Assembly (NCBI GenBank): GCA_013289855.1
Contig: JABCZD010000003.1
Span: 62,001 to 126,000, forward strand
Direction of reading: 5' to 3'
Length of the DNA: 64,000 nt
Source of the DNA: Acidobacteriota bacterium
Lineage (GTDB): Bacteria; Acidobacteriota; Terriglobia; Acidiferrales; UBA7541
Shown: in pieces, positions 42,635 through 50,610 of the stretch
How the letters are laid out: each line of letters begins with the position of its first letter
Numbering within the stretch: the stretch's first letter is position 1
The notes under the pieces: generated by a model
Told to the model about the DNA's origin: nothing
The model's database searches: none
What the model saw: only the letters and a program-made list of their open reading frames with translations
Made by a program: the position numbers and the translations under genes

Positions 42635-43159
42635 GTGAGCGAGAATACCAGCCAGAACGCTAATTTTGTGGTTGAGCACCTGCGTGCCTGGAATGGCCGA
42701 GCCGTGGCGGAAGTGATTGAATTTCGCGGCGAAACCACCATCGTGGTGCCACGCGAACTGCTGCGGGAAACGGCCGCGCGGTGCCGCGAGGACCAAGAGC
42801 TGCAATACAATTTGCTCACGGACGCTACCTGCGTCGATCGCTATCCGATGGAACCGCGCTTTGAAGTGAATTACCACCTGGTGTCGATTCCCCGCCGCGA
42901 CCGCCTGCGACTGAAAACAAAACTCTCGGGCAGCGATCCCGTGGTGGACACGCTGGCTCCCGTCTGGCCGGGAGCGGGCTGGCTGGAACGCGAAATTTTC
43001 GATTTGTTCGGGATTCAGTTTACCGGGCATCCGGATTTGCGGCGCATTTTGCTGCCTGACGACTGGGAAGGCCATCCGCTGCGGCGCGACTACCCGACGC
43101 AAGGGTTCCGCGACGTGCCGTCTACCTATATTCCGGCGTTTAGAAAGCCAACCGTATGA
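42635..43159 (+). CDS. nuoC: NADH-quinone oxidoreductase subunit C
   Basis: The 174-residue NuoC is a single subunit, not fused with NuoD. It has TDATCVDRYPMEPRFEVNYH, PVWPGAGWLEREIFDLFGIQ and FTGHPDLRRILLPDDWEGHPLR in part. It sits in the peripheral arm. The GTG start at 42635 has no clear Shine-Dalgarno. Its stop overlaps the nuoD ATG by 4 bp (ATGA). Confidence 0.93.
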   Translation: MSENTSQNANFVVEHLRAWNGRAVAEVIEFRGETTIVVPRELLRETAARCREDQELQYNLLTDATCVDRYPMEPRFEVNYHLVSIPRRDRLRLKTKLSGSDPVVDTLAPVWPGAGWLEREIFDLFGIQFTGHPDLRRILLPDDWEGHPLRRDYPTQGFRDVPSTYIPAFRKPTV

Positions 43160-44352
43160 CCACCGTCGAAACCCCGATTGGCACAGCAAAGACCATGGTT
43201 TTGAACATGGGGCCGCAGCATCCCTCAACACACGGGGTGTTGCGCATCGCGCTGGAGCTGGACGGCGAAACGGTGGTCAAAGCGGTACCCGATCTGGGGT
43301 ATCTGCACACGGGCATTGAAAAATCCTGCGAAGACAAAACGTATTCGCAGGCCATCACGCTTACCGACCGGATGGATTATCTGAATCCGCTGGGCAACAA
43401 CCTGGTGTACTGCCTGGCGGTGGAAAAATTACTGGGCCTCGAAGTTCCGAAGCGCGCGCAATATGTCCGTGTGATGCTGGTGGAGCTGCAGCGAATTTCT
43501 TCGCACCTGGTGTGGCTGGGGACGCACGCCATCGACTTGGGCGCAATGTCTGTGTTCCTTTATTGTTTCCGCGAGCGCGAAGAGATTCTGAAGATTTTTG
43601 AATTGTTTGCCGGGCAGCGCATGATGACCAGCTACTTCCGCATCGGCGGGCTGGCGCTGGAGCCTCCGGCGGGCTGGCGCGCGGCCATCGACAAGTTTTT
43701 GAAGATGATGCCCAGCCGCGTGGACGACTATGAAACGCTGCTGACGAAAAACCGCATCTGGATGGGCCGCACGCAGGGGATTGGTTACATATCGACGGAA
43801 GACGCAGTGGCGTTGAGCATGACCGGGCCGACGCTGCGCGCTTCCGGATTGGCCTACGACAATCGCAAACTATTTCCGTATTCGAGCTACGAGGAATTTG
43901 AGTTCGATGTGCCGACGCGGACGGATTCGGATTGCTTCGGCCGGTACATGGTCCGCGTGGCGGAGATGCGGGAAAGTTTGAAGATTGTGCGCCAAGCATT
44001 CGACAAGATCGCGGATCAAGGGCCGATTCGTTCCGAGGCGCCGGGCATCGTGCCGCCAGCGCGCGAAAAGATGAAGACGGAGATGGAAGCGCTCATCTAC
44101 CACTTCAAGATTTTTACCGAGGGATTTGCGCCGCCGCCGGGAGAAGCATTTGTGGCGGTGGAATCACCGCGCGGGGAGCTGGGATGCTTCGTGGCCAGCG
44201 ACGGCTCGGCGAAACCGTTGCGCGTGCATTTCCGGTCGCCGTCGTTTATTAATTTGCAGGCGCTGCCGAAGTTGACGGAGGGGCAGTTGATTTCAGATGT
44301 GGTGGCATGTATCGGAACGATTGATATTGTGCTCGGTGAAGTGGACCGTTAG
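43156..44352 (+). CDS. nuoD: NADH-quinone oxidoreductase subunit D
   Basis: The 398-residue subunit has NMGPQHPSTHGVLRIALELD and RMDYLNPLGNNLVYCLAVEK. The quinone-site His (in PSTHG) and Tyr (in RMDYLN) are present; the residue after YL is Asn rather than the His of some homologs. The C-terminus ends IDIVLGEVDR as expected. It normally pairs with NuoB at the N2 cluster and quinone site; NuoB is not encoded here. Confidence 0.95.
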   Translation: MTTVETPIGTAKTMVLNMGPQHPSTHGVLRIALELDGETVVKAVPDLGYLHTGIEKSCEDKTYSQAITLTDRMDYLNPLGNNLVYCLAVEKLLGLEVPKRAQYVRVMLVELQRISSHLVWLGTHAIDLGAMSVFLYCFREREEILKIFELFAGQRMMTSYFRIGGLALEPPAGWRAAIDKFLKMMPSRVDDYETLLTKNRIWMGRTQGIGYISTEDAVALSMTGPTLRASGLAYDNRKLFPYSSYEEFEFDVPTRTDSDCFGRYMVRVAEMRESLKIVRQAFDKIADQGPIRSEAPGIVPPAREKMKTEMEALIYHFKIFTEGFAPPPGEAFVAVESPRGELGCFVASDGSAKPLRVHFRSPSFINLQALPKLTEGQLISDVVACIGTIDIVLGEVDR

Positions 44353-44406
44353 AGCGGACGCAGTCGTTCGGTCGCGTTTGAGATTTAAGGGAATTTCATA
44401 AACGAT

Positions 44407-46221
44407 ATGGAACTTTCGGCACAACTCGCGGCGAAGTTTGAAAAGTTGCAGACCAGCTATCCGGTGAAGCGTAGCGCGCTGATTCCGATGCTGATGTATG
44501 CGCAGGATGAATTCGGCGTTATCAGCGATGAGATGGTGACGGAGATTGCTAGGCGCCTGAACTTGCACGAAGTGCAGGTGGAAGAAACGCTGGCGTATTA
44601 CTCCATGTTGCACCGCAAGCCCTGGGGCAAGAATCACGTGCAGGTGTGCACCAACGTAGCGTGCATGCTGCGCGGCGGAAATGAGCTGCTGGATCGCGCG
44701 AAAAAGCGGCTGAATATCGGCAACAAGGAAGTTACGTCGGACGGGATCTTTTCGCTGGAAGAAGTGGAATGTATCGGCGCCTGCACGGGAGCTCCTGCGA
44801 TGCAGGTGAACTATGATTTTTACGAGAATCTCACGCCGCTGCGATTTGACCGCATCATCGAAACGCTGGATGCCGGGCGCAAGCCGGATCACGAGCCGGT
44901 AACCTCCGGCGCGCTGCATCCGCGCAGTCCGCTTGAGATTCCGGTGATCAGCAAGCGCTGGGGCATTCCGAATTCGCGCAAGATTGATACCTATATACAG
45001 AACGAAGGCTATCAGGCGCTGGAAAAGGCGCTGAAAGAGATGGCGCCCGAGCAGATCATCGAGGACGTCAAGAAATCGGGGTTGCGCGGACGCGGCGGCG
45101 CGGGCTTTCCGACGGGCATGAAGTGGTCGTTCGTGCCAAAAGATTCGCCCAAGCCCAAATATTTAATATGCAATGCGGACGAGTCGGAGCCCGGCAGCTG
45201 CAAGGATCGCCCGTTGATGGAGCTTGATCCGCACCAGTTGATCGAGGGGATGGTGATCGCTGGGCGAGCGTTCGGCGCGCATGAAGGCTTCATTTATATT
45301 CGCGGCGAATACCGTTACGTGCTGGACATTATGGACATCGCGCTGGCGGAAGCGTACGAGCGAGGCTATCTCGGTAAAAATATTCTCGGCACGGGATTCG
45401 ATTTTGATTTGATCACTCACACCGGCGCCGGCGCGTACGAATGCGGCGAAGAATCGGCGCTGATGGAATCGCTGGAAGGCAAGCGCGGCAACCCGCGTAT
45501 CAAGCCGCCCTTCCCTGCCGTGGTCGGGTTGTATGGCTGCCCCACCGTCATTAATAATGCGGAAACTTTGAGCTCCGTACCGGCGATTATTCGCATGGGC
45601 GGCGAAGCGTACGCAGCCCTGGGCACGTCCAAGAATGGCGGCACACGGATGCTGTGCGTCTCCGGGCACGTGGTCAAGCCGGGAATTTACGAAGTTCCGC
45701 TTGGCCTGAACATGAAGAAGTTCATCTACGAGGTGGTGGGCGGCATTCCCGGCGGAAAGAAATTGAAAGCAGTGATCCCCGGCGGCAGCTCTTGCCCGTT
45801 CCTTACCGCGGACGAAATCGATATTCCGATGGATTTCGATTCGCTGGCCAAAGCTGGCTCGATGCTCGGCTCCGGCGGCATGGTGGTGATGGACGAAGAT
45901 ACCTGCATGGTGGACATGGCGCGCCGCGTAATGCATTTCTACGCGCACGAATCCTGCGGCTGGTGCATTCCCTGCCGCGAAGGCACGTCCTGGCTGATGA
46001 AGATGCTCGACCGTTTTCATGCCGGGTATGGCACAGCGGCAGATATTACTAACGTTCTGGAATTGTCCAAGAATATGCTGGGCAGAACTTTTTGCGCGCT
46101 GGGCGACGCTGCGGCAATGCCGACGATCAGCATCGTGGAAAAATGGCGCAATGAATTTGAGGATCACTTGCAAGGCCGCTGCGCATATAAAAATGTGGAC
46201 GCGCTTTTGGGAGCCAGATAA
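44407..46221 (+). CDS. nuoEF: fused NADH-quinone oxidoreductase subunits E and F
   Basis: The 604-residue protein joins NuoE and NuoF in one frame. Residues about 1-165 are NuoE, with N1a ligands C81, C86, C122 and C126. Residues about 180-600 are NuoF: FMN/NADH-binding RGRGGAGFPTGMKW (227-240), ICNADESEPGSCKDR and the N3 ligands C517, C520, C523 and C563. There is no internal stop or separate start at the junction. This is the NADH-oxidising tip of complex I. A 54-bp gap separates it from nuoD; the palindromic repeat copy B lies after its stop. Confidence 0.95.
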   Translation: MELSAQLAAKFEKLQTSYPVKRSALIPMLMYAQDEFGVISDEMVTEIARRLNLHEVQVEETLAYYSMLHRKPWGKNHVQVCTNVACMLRGGNELLDRAKKRLNIGNKEVTSDGIFSLEEVECIGACTGAPAMQVNYDFYENLTPLRFDRIIETLDAGRKPDHEPVTSGALHPRSPLEIPVISKRWGIPNSRKIDTYIQNEGYQALEKALKEMAPEQIIEDVKKSGLRGRGGAGFPTGMKWSFVPKDSPKPKYLICNADESEPGSCKDRPLMELDPHQLIEGMVIAGRAFGAHEGFIYIRGEYRYVLDIMDIALAEAYERGYLGKNILGTGFDFDLITHTGAGAYECGEESALMESLEGKRGNPRIKPPFPAVVGLYGCPTVINNAETLSSVPAIIRMGGEAYAALGTSKNGGTRMLCVSGHVVKPGIYEVPLGLNMKKFIYEVVGGIPGGKKLKAVIPGGSSCPFLTADEIDIPMDFDSLAKAGSMLGSGGMVVMDEDTCMVDMARRVMHFYAHESCGWCIPCREGTSWLMKMLDRFHAGYGTAADITNVLELSKNMLGRTFCALGDAAAMPTISIVEKWRNEFEDHLQGRCAYKNVDALLGAR

Positions 46222-46243
46222 GCGGTTGCTCCTCGGCGCGACC

Positions 46244-46263
46244 GGGCACGGCATGCCGTGCCC
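46244..46263. repeat. dispersed palindromic repeat, copy B
   Basis: GGGCACGGCATGCCGTGCCC is a perfect 20-bp palindrome within the nuo operon, between nuoEF and nuoG. Its flank CCTACGAAAAG resembles that of copy A. It may form a hairpin in the mRNA. Confidence 0.8.
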
Positions 46264-46307
46264 CTACGAAAAGCGAATTGCGATGACAGTTTTGCGGTAA
46301 CGATTTT

Positions 46308-48560
46308 ATGGCCGATCAGAAAACGGAACAGAAGCTGGTAACGCTGAAGATTAACGGCGCGGACACACAGGTGCCCGCGGGCACGCTGGTCATTGAGGCC
46401 ACGCGGCGCATTGGCACCGAAGTGCCTTCGTTCTGCTATTACCCGGGGCTTTCGTTACAGGCGGCGTGCCGCATGTGCCTGATCGAAGTGGAAAAAATGC
46501 CCAAGCTGCAGACCGCTTGCACGCTGGTCGCCACCGAAGGCATGGTGGTCAAAACCGACTCCGAGCAAGTGCGCAACGCCCGCAAGTACATGCTGGAATT
46601 TTTGCTGACCAATCATCCGCTGGATTGCCCGGTTTGCGATAAAGGCGGCGAGTGCGAATTGCAAGACATGGTCTTCCGCTACGGCGCGGATACCAGCCGC
46701 TTTGTGGAAGAAAAAATTCACCGTCCGGAAGAAAAATGGTCGGATCTGGTGTACTACGATGCCCCGCGCTGCATTTTGTGTTTCCGCTGCGTGCGCGTGT
46801 GCGATGAGGGCATGGACGTGAAAGCGCTTGGCGTGGGTATGCGCGGCGCGCACAGCATCATCATTCCCAATCGCGAAGATCATCTGGAATGCGAAGAGTG
46901 CGGCATGTGCATCGATATTTGCCCGGTGGGCGCGCTGACCAGCGGCACCTATCGCTACAAGACGCGGCCGTGGGAAATGCAATACCATTCGACCATTTGC
47001 ACGCACTGCTCGAATGGCTGCAAGACGACGCTGAGCGTGCGCAATCACGAAATCATGCGCGCGAATAATCGGGACATGTCCGGCATCAACAAGGACTTTC
47101 TGTGCGTCAAAGGGCGCTTTGGTTTTGATTTCACACAGCATCCCGAGCGCGTGCGGCAACCGTTGGTGCGCAAGGGTGACAAGCTGTATCCCGTTTCTTG
47201 GGAAGAAGCCGCGCAGACTGCAGCGGCAAAGCTCAAAGCGGTTGTTGACGCCGGCAACAAAGACGCATTCGGCTTCATTGGTTCCAACCGCACCTCCAAC
47301 GAAGAAAATTATTTATTCCAGCGCATGGCGCGCGCCACGTTTGGCACCAACAACATCGACCATCACCGTACAGCGGATTTCACCGGATTGGTCACCACTC
47401 TCGGCGACCGCGCGGGCGATGCCATGCTGACGATGGAGCAACTGTACCAATCGAAGGCCGTGCTGCTCGTGGGCAACGATCCGACCAATCAGAATCCGCT
47501 GGTAGCTTGGCAGATTCGCTCGGGCATCCGGCATTTTGCCAGCAAACTTTTCGTCATCAACTCCGCGGAAATCAAGCTGGAACGCAAAGCCACGCAATAT
47601 ATAAAGGTAGCACCGGGGCAGGAAGCTGCGGCATTGCGCTGGATGGCGCATGAAGAAGGTCAGCTGGGCCACGAACTTGTGGAACAACTCGTCGCGCTAA
47701 AAGCCGCGCTCGAACAAGAATCCGAAGTCGCCATCGTTTTTGGCGCAGAAATTTCCGGCGCCGCGATTGCTCTGCTCACGGCGTTCGGCTCGAAGCTGCC
47801 CGGGCAGGTGCGCTACATGGCGCTGGCAGACTACGCCAATTCGCGCGGCGCGGCGGACATGGGTGTCCTGCCAGATCGCTTGCCGGGCTACGCGTACGTG
47901 GACAACGCTGGCGCTCGCGAAGCCTTTGAAAAGTTGTGGGGCGGCGTGATTCCTTCGCAGGCGGGCATGACCGCGCCGCAAATGGTGGAAGCCGCACAAT
48001 CCGGAAAATTGAAAGCGCTGTACGTGATGGGCGCGAACCCACTGGCGCATTTTGGCACGCTGGGATTTGGCCGCGGCAAACTAGACCTGCTGATCGTGCA
48101 CGAAATGTTTTTGACGGAAACCGCCAACCAGGCGGACATCGTTTTCGCCGCAGCCTCGGCCTACGAAAAGGACGGCACGGTTACCAACACCTCCGGCGAA
48201 ATTCAATTGCTGCATAAAGCCGCGGAAATCATGGGTCCGCGCACCGATTTTGATTTGCTGCGCATCTTGTCGCACCAGCTCGAGAAACTCGGGCTTGGCA
48301 AAGCCTTTCACTACAAGACGCCGTCGGCGGTATTTGAAGAGATTCGCAAAGCCGTGCCGAGCTACAACGTCCAGGCCGCGGGACTGCTCACCGGCGGCGC
48401 CGAACCTACCCGCGTGCAATTTTCGCGCAACGGTCACGGCGCGTATGATGTGCCCGCCGGCCTGATTCGCTCCGCGCAGGACACTCTGTTTACCAGCGGA
48501 ACGCTCGGCCGTTTCTGCACCATGATGGAATCTTTGCCGGAGGCGGAAGCCCAGCCGTGA
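46308..48560 (+). CDS. nuoG: NADH-quinone oxidoreductase subunit G with eight-Cys ferredoxin domain
   Basis: The 750-residue subunit has the N1b cluster (C43, C54, C57, C71) and N5 (H103, C107, C110, C116). Next is a full two-cluster ferredoxin pattern: C155, C158, C161, C165 and C195, C198, C201, C205, where typical NuoG has only four Cys (N4). N7 is also present (C231, C234, C238, C266). A molybdopterin-oxidoreductase-like region follows (about 280-700). It belongs to the peripheral arm. Eight Cys are known from FdhA and hydrogenase-related proteins. Its stop overlaps nuoH by 4 bp (GTGA). Confidence 0.95.
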   Translation: MADQKTEQKLVTLKINGADTQVPAGTLVIEATRRIGTEVPSFCYYPGLSLQAACRMCLIEVEKMPKLQTACTLVATEGMVVKTDSEQVRNARKYMLEFLLTNHPLDCPVCDKGGECELQDMVFRYGADTSRFVEEKIHRPEEKWSDLVYYDAPRCILCFRCVRVCDEGMDVKALGVGMRGAHSIIIPNREDHLECEECGMCIDICPVGALTSGTYRYKTRPWEMQYHSTICTHCSNGCKTTLSVRNHEIMRANNRDMSGINKDFLCVKGRFGFDFTQHPERVRQPLVRKGDKLYPVSWEEAAQTAAAKLKAVVDAGNKDAFGFIGSNRTSNEENYLFQRMARATFGTNNIDHHRTADFTGLVTTLGDRAGDAMLTMEQLYQSKAVLLVGNDPTNQNPLVAWQIRSGIRHFASKLFVINSAEIKLERKATQYIKVAPGQEAAALRWMAHEEGQLGHELVEQLVALKAALEQESEVAIVFGAEISGAAIALLTAFGSKLPGQVRYMALADYANSRGAADMGVLPDRLPGYAYVDNAGAREAFEKLWGGVIPSQAGMTAPQMVEAAQSGKLKALYVMGANPLAHFGTLGFGRGKLDLLIVHEMFLTETANQADIVFAAASAYEKDGTVTNTSGEIQLLHKAAEIMGPRTDFDLLRILSHQLEKLGLGKAFHYKTPSAVFEEIRKAVPSYNVQAAGLLTGGAEPTRVQFSRNGHGAYDVPAGLIRSAQDTLFTSGTLGRFCTMMESLPEAEAQP

Positions 48561-49792
48561 TCGACTTTCTCTCAGCTCACGCCGAAATCATCATCACGCT
48601 GATTAAAATCGTGTTGCTGCTGTTCATTGTGCTGACCGTCAACGCGTATTTGACGTGGTTCGAGCGCAAGGTGGTAGCGCACATGCAGTCGCGTTGGGGG
48701 CCGCATCGTGTGGGTCCGCACGGCTTGCTGCAGCCGCTGGCCGACGGCGCGAAATTTTTGCTCAAGGAAGATCCCACCCCGGCAGGCGTGGATAAATTCG
48801 TTTATTTCTTGGCTCCGCTGTTGGCGCTGGGCCTGGCGCTCACTTCCATTGCGGTGATTCCGTTTGGTCCGGATCCGATTCGCGTTTTGGGCCACCAGGT
48901 GTATTTGTACATCGCCAATCCCAGCATTGGTTTGCTGGTGCTGTTCGCGATTACCGCGCTCGGTGTTTACGGCGTGGCGCTGGCGGGCTGGTCCTCGAAC
49001 AGCAAGTACCCGCTGCTGGGAAGTCTGCGCAGTTCGGCGCAGATGATCAGCTATGAATTAGCGCTGACGCTTTCAGTCGTCGGCGTGCTGCTCATGGCCA
49101 ACAGTTTCAATCTTACCGAGATTATCAACGCCCAATCGCATCCCGCCTGGGGCGTGGGCATTTTGGGTTGGAACATTTTTTCCGGGCCGTTTCCGCAGAT
49201 CCTCGGCTTCTTTTGTTTTTTTATCGCCGCCATCGCGGAAACCAATCGCGTGCCCTTCGATCTGGCGGAAGCGGAATCGGAACTGGTCGCCGGTTTTCAC
49301 ACCGAATACTCCAGCTTCAAGTTCGCCATGTTTTTTATCGCCGAATACACCAGCATGATCACGGTATCGTGCCTGTGCTCGATTCTGTTTTTTGGTGGCT
49401 GGCTGTCTCCGTTTCCGCAGTCCTGGACGTTCACCTACTATCTGCCGTCGCTGCTGCTGATCCCCTCCGGCCTGTGGGTGATTTGGGATGGCATTCGCTA
49501 CGAGACAATTTGGGGCCGGTTGATTCTCCCCGGTATCGGCACGGTGATCGCGCTGCTCGGCCTGGCGCTCGCGCTGCCGCAACTGCAATTCGTTAACGTT
49601 TTTATCCAAGGGCCGTTCTGGTTGCTCGGCAAGATTCTCGTATTCCTGTTCGTTTACGTATGGATGCGCGGAACGCTGCCGCGTTTCCGCTATGACCAAC
49701 TGATGGCCTTCGGCTGGAAGCTTTTGCTTCCCGTCTCCATTGCCAACGTTGTGCTAACGGCCTTCTTTGTTTTGCTGCGGAGTAACCCGTGA
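48557..49792 (+). CDS. nuoH: NADH-quinone oxidoreductase subunit H
   Basis: The 411-residue membrane subunit has about eight helices. It shows AYLTWFERKVVAHMQSRWGP and the conserved FDLAEAESELVAGFHTEYSS. It forms much of the quinone channel. It is slightly longer than the E. coli protein (325) because of C-terminal helices. The GTG start overlaps nuoG by 4 bp, and the stop overlaps nuoJ by 4 bp. nuoI, which normally lies here, is missing. Confidence 0.95.
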   Translation: MIDFLSAHAEIIITLIKIVLLLFIVLTVNAYLTWFERKVVAHMQSRWGPHRVGPHGLLQPLADGAKFLLKEDPTPAGVDKFVYFLAPLLALGLALTSIAVIPFGPDPIRVLGHQVYLYIANPSIGLLVLFAITALGVYGVALAGWSSNSKYPLLGSLRSSAQMISYELALTLSVVGVLLMANSFNLTEIINAQSHPAWGVGILGWNIFSGPFPQILGFFCFFIAAIAETNRVPFDLAEAESELVAGFHTEYSSFKFAMFFIAEYTSMITVSCLCSILFFGGWLSPFPQSWTFTYYLPSLLLIPSGLWVIWDGIRYETIWGRLILPGIGTVIALLGLALALPQLQFVNVFIQGPFWLLGKILVFLFVYVWMRGTLPRFRYDQLMAFGWKLLLPVSIANVVLTAFFVLLRSNP

Positions 49793-50304
49793 GCGCGCAA
49801 CTCCTGGTATTTTTTATTCTCGCCGCGCTGTCCGTCATCGGCGCGCTGAGCCTGATTTTTCAGAAGCATCCCATCCACAGCGCACTTTCTTTAATCGTCG
49901 TGATGGTAGCATTGGCGGGGCTATACCTCCTGATGGGCGCGGAATTTGTGGCCGCCGTGCAGATCATCGTTTATGGCGGCGCGATCATGGTGCTGTTCGT
50001 TTTCGTAATCATGCTACTGAACGCCGGGCTCGAAGAGCACACCAGCATTTCCAAGATGGCCGGCTTCCCGGGAATTTTGCTGGCGTTGGCGCTCACCGGA
50101 TTCGTGGCGGCCACGGTGGCGCGCTCCGCGGGACTTTTCGTCCAGGTGGCCGGAGACAATGGAAAAATTCCCGGCACGCTTTCGTCCACCCGCGAGCTTT
50201 CCAACATGATTTTCAGGAATTTCGCCTATCCCTTTGAACTGACATCGATTCTGATCCTGATCGCCATTCTGGGCGCCATCGTTCTGGCGCATCGGGAGAA
50301 TTAG
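49789..50304 (+). CDS. nuoJ: NADH-quinone oxidoreductase subunit J
   Basis: The 171-residue protein has five transmembrane helices, including LVVFFILAALSVIGALSLIF-like start and GAEFVAAVQIIVYGGAIMVL, the hallmark of NuoJ. It starts with GTG in a 4-bp overlap with nuoH. It is a membrane-arm subunit next to NuoH/K. Confidence 0.93.
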   Translation: MSAQLLVFFILAALSVIGALSLIFQKHPIHSALSLIVVMVALAGLYLLMGAEFVAAVQIIVYGGAIMVLFVFVIMLLNAGLEEHTSISKMAGFPGILLALALTGFVAATVARSAGLFVQVAGDNGKIPGTLSSTRELSNMIFRNFAYPFELTSILILIAILGAIVLAHREN

Positions 50305-50307
50305 CGA

Positions 50308-50610
50308 ATGGTTCCCACCACTTATTACATCGCGCTGAGTGCCGTGCTCTTCGGTTTGGGTGTGCTGGCGTTTATTTTCAAACGCAACATCATCACCATT
50401 TTCATGTCCATCGAGCTGATGCTAAACGCCGTGAATCTGGCTTTTGTGGCCTTCAGTCAGCGGACCGGAAAGCTGGATGGCCAGATTTTTGTACTGTTTG
50501 TGATTATCGTGGCCGCCGCCGAAGCCGCCGTGGGCCTGGGCATCATTATCCTGATTGCGCGCAACCGGCAATCGCTCAACGTGGAACGCGTGGACCTGCT
50601 CAAACTCTAA
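50308..50610 (+). CDS. nuoK: NADH-quinone oxidoreductase subunit K
   Basis: The 100-residue subunit has three helices and both conserved membrane Glu: in FMSIELMLNAVNLAFVAF and in IVAAAEAAVGLGIII. These are part of the proton pathway. It starts 3 nt after nuoJ and its stop shares one base with the nuoL ATG. Confidence 0.95.
   Translation: MVPTTYYIALSAVLFGLGVLAFIFKRNIITIFMSIELMLNAVNLAFVAFSQRTGKLDGQIFVLFVIIVAAAEAAVGLGIIILIARNRQSLNVERVDLLKL

Noticed and set aside
45163-46254. 363-codon minus-strand frame opposite nuoEF
   Set aside because: It is antisense to a highly conserved gene; long open frames are expected on the opposite strand in GC-rich DNA.
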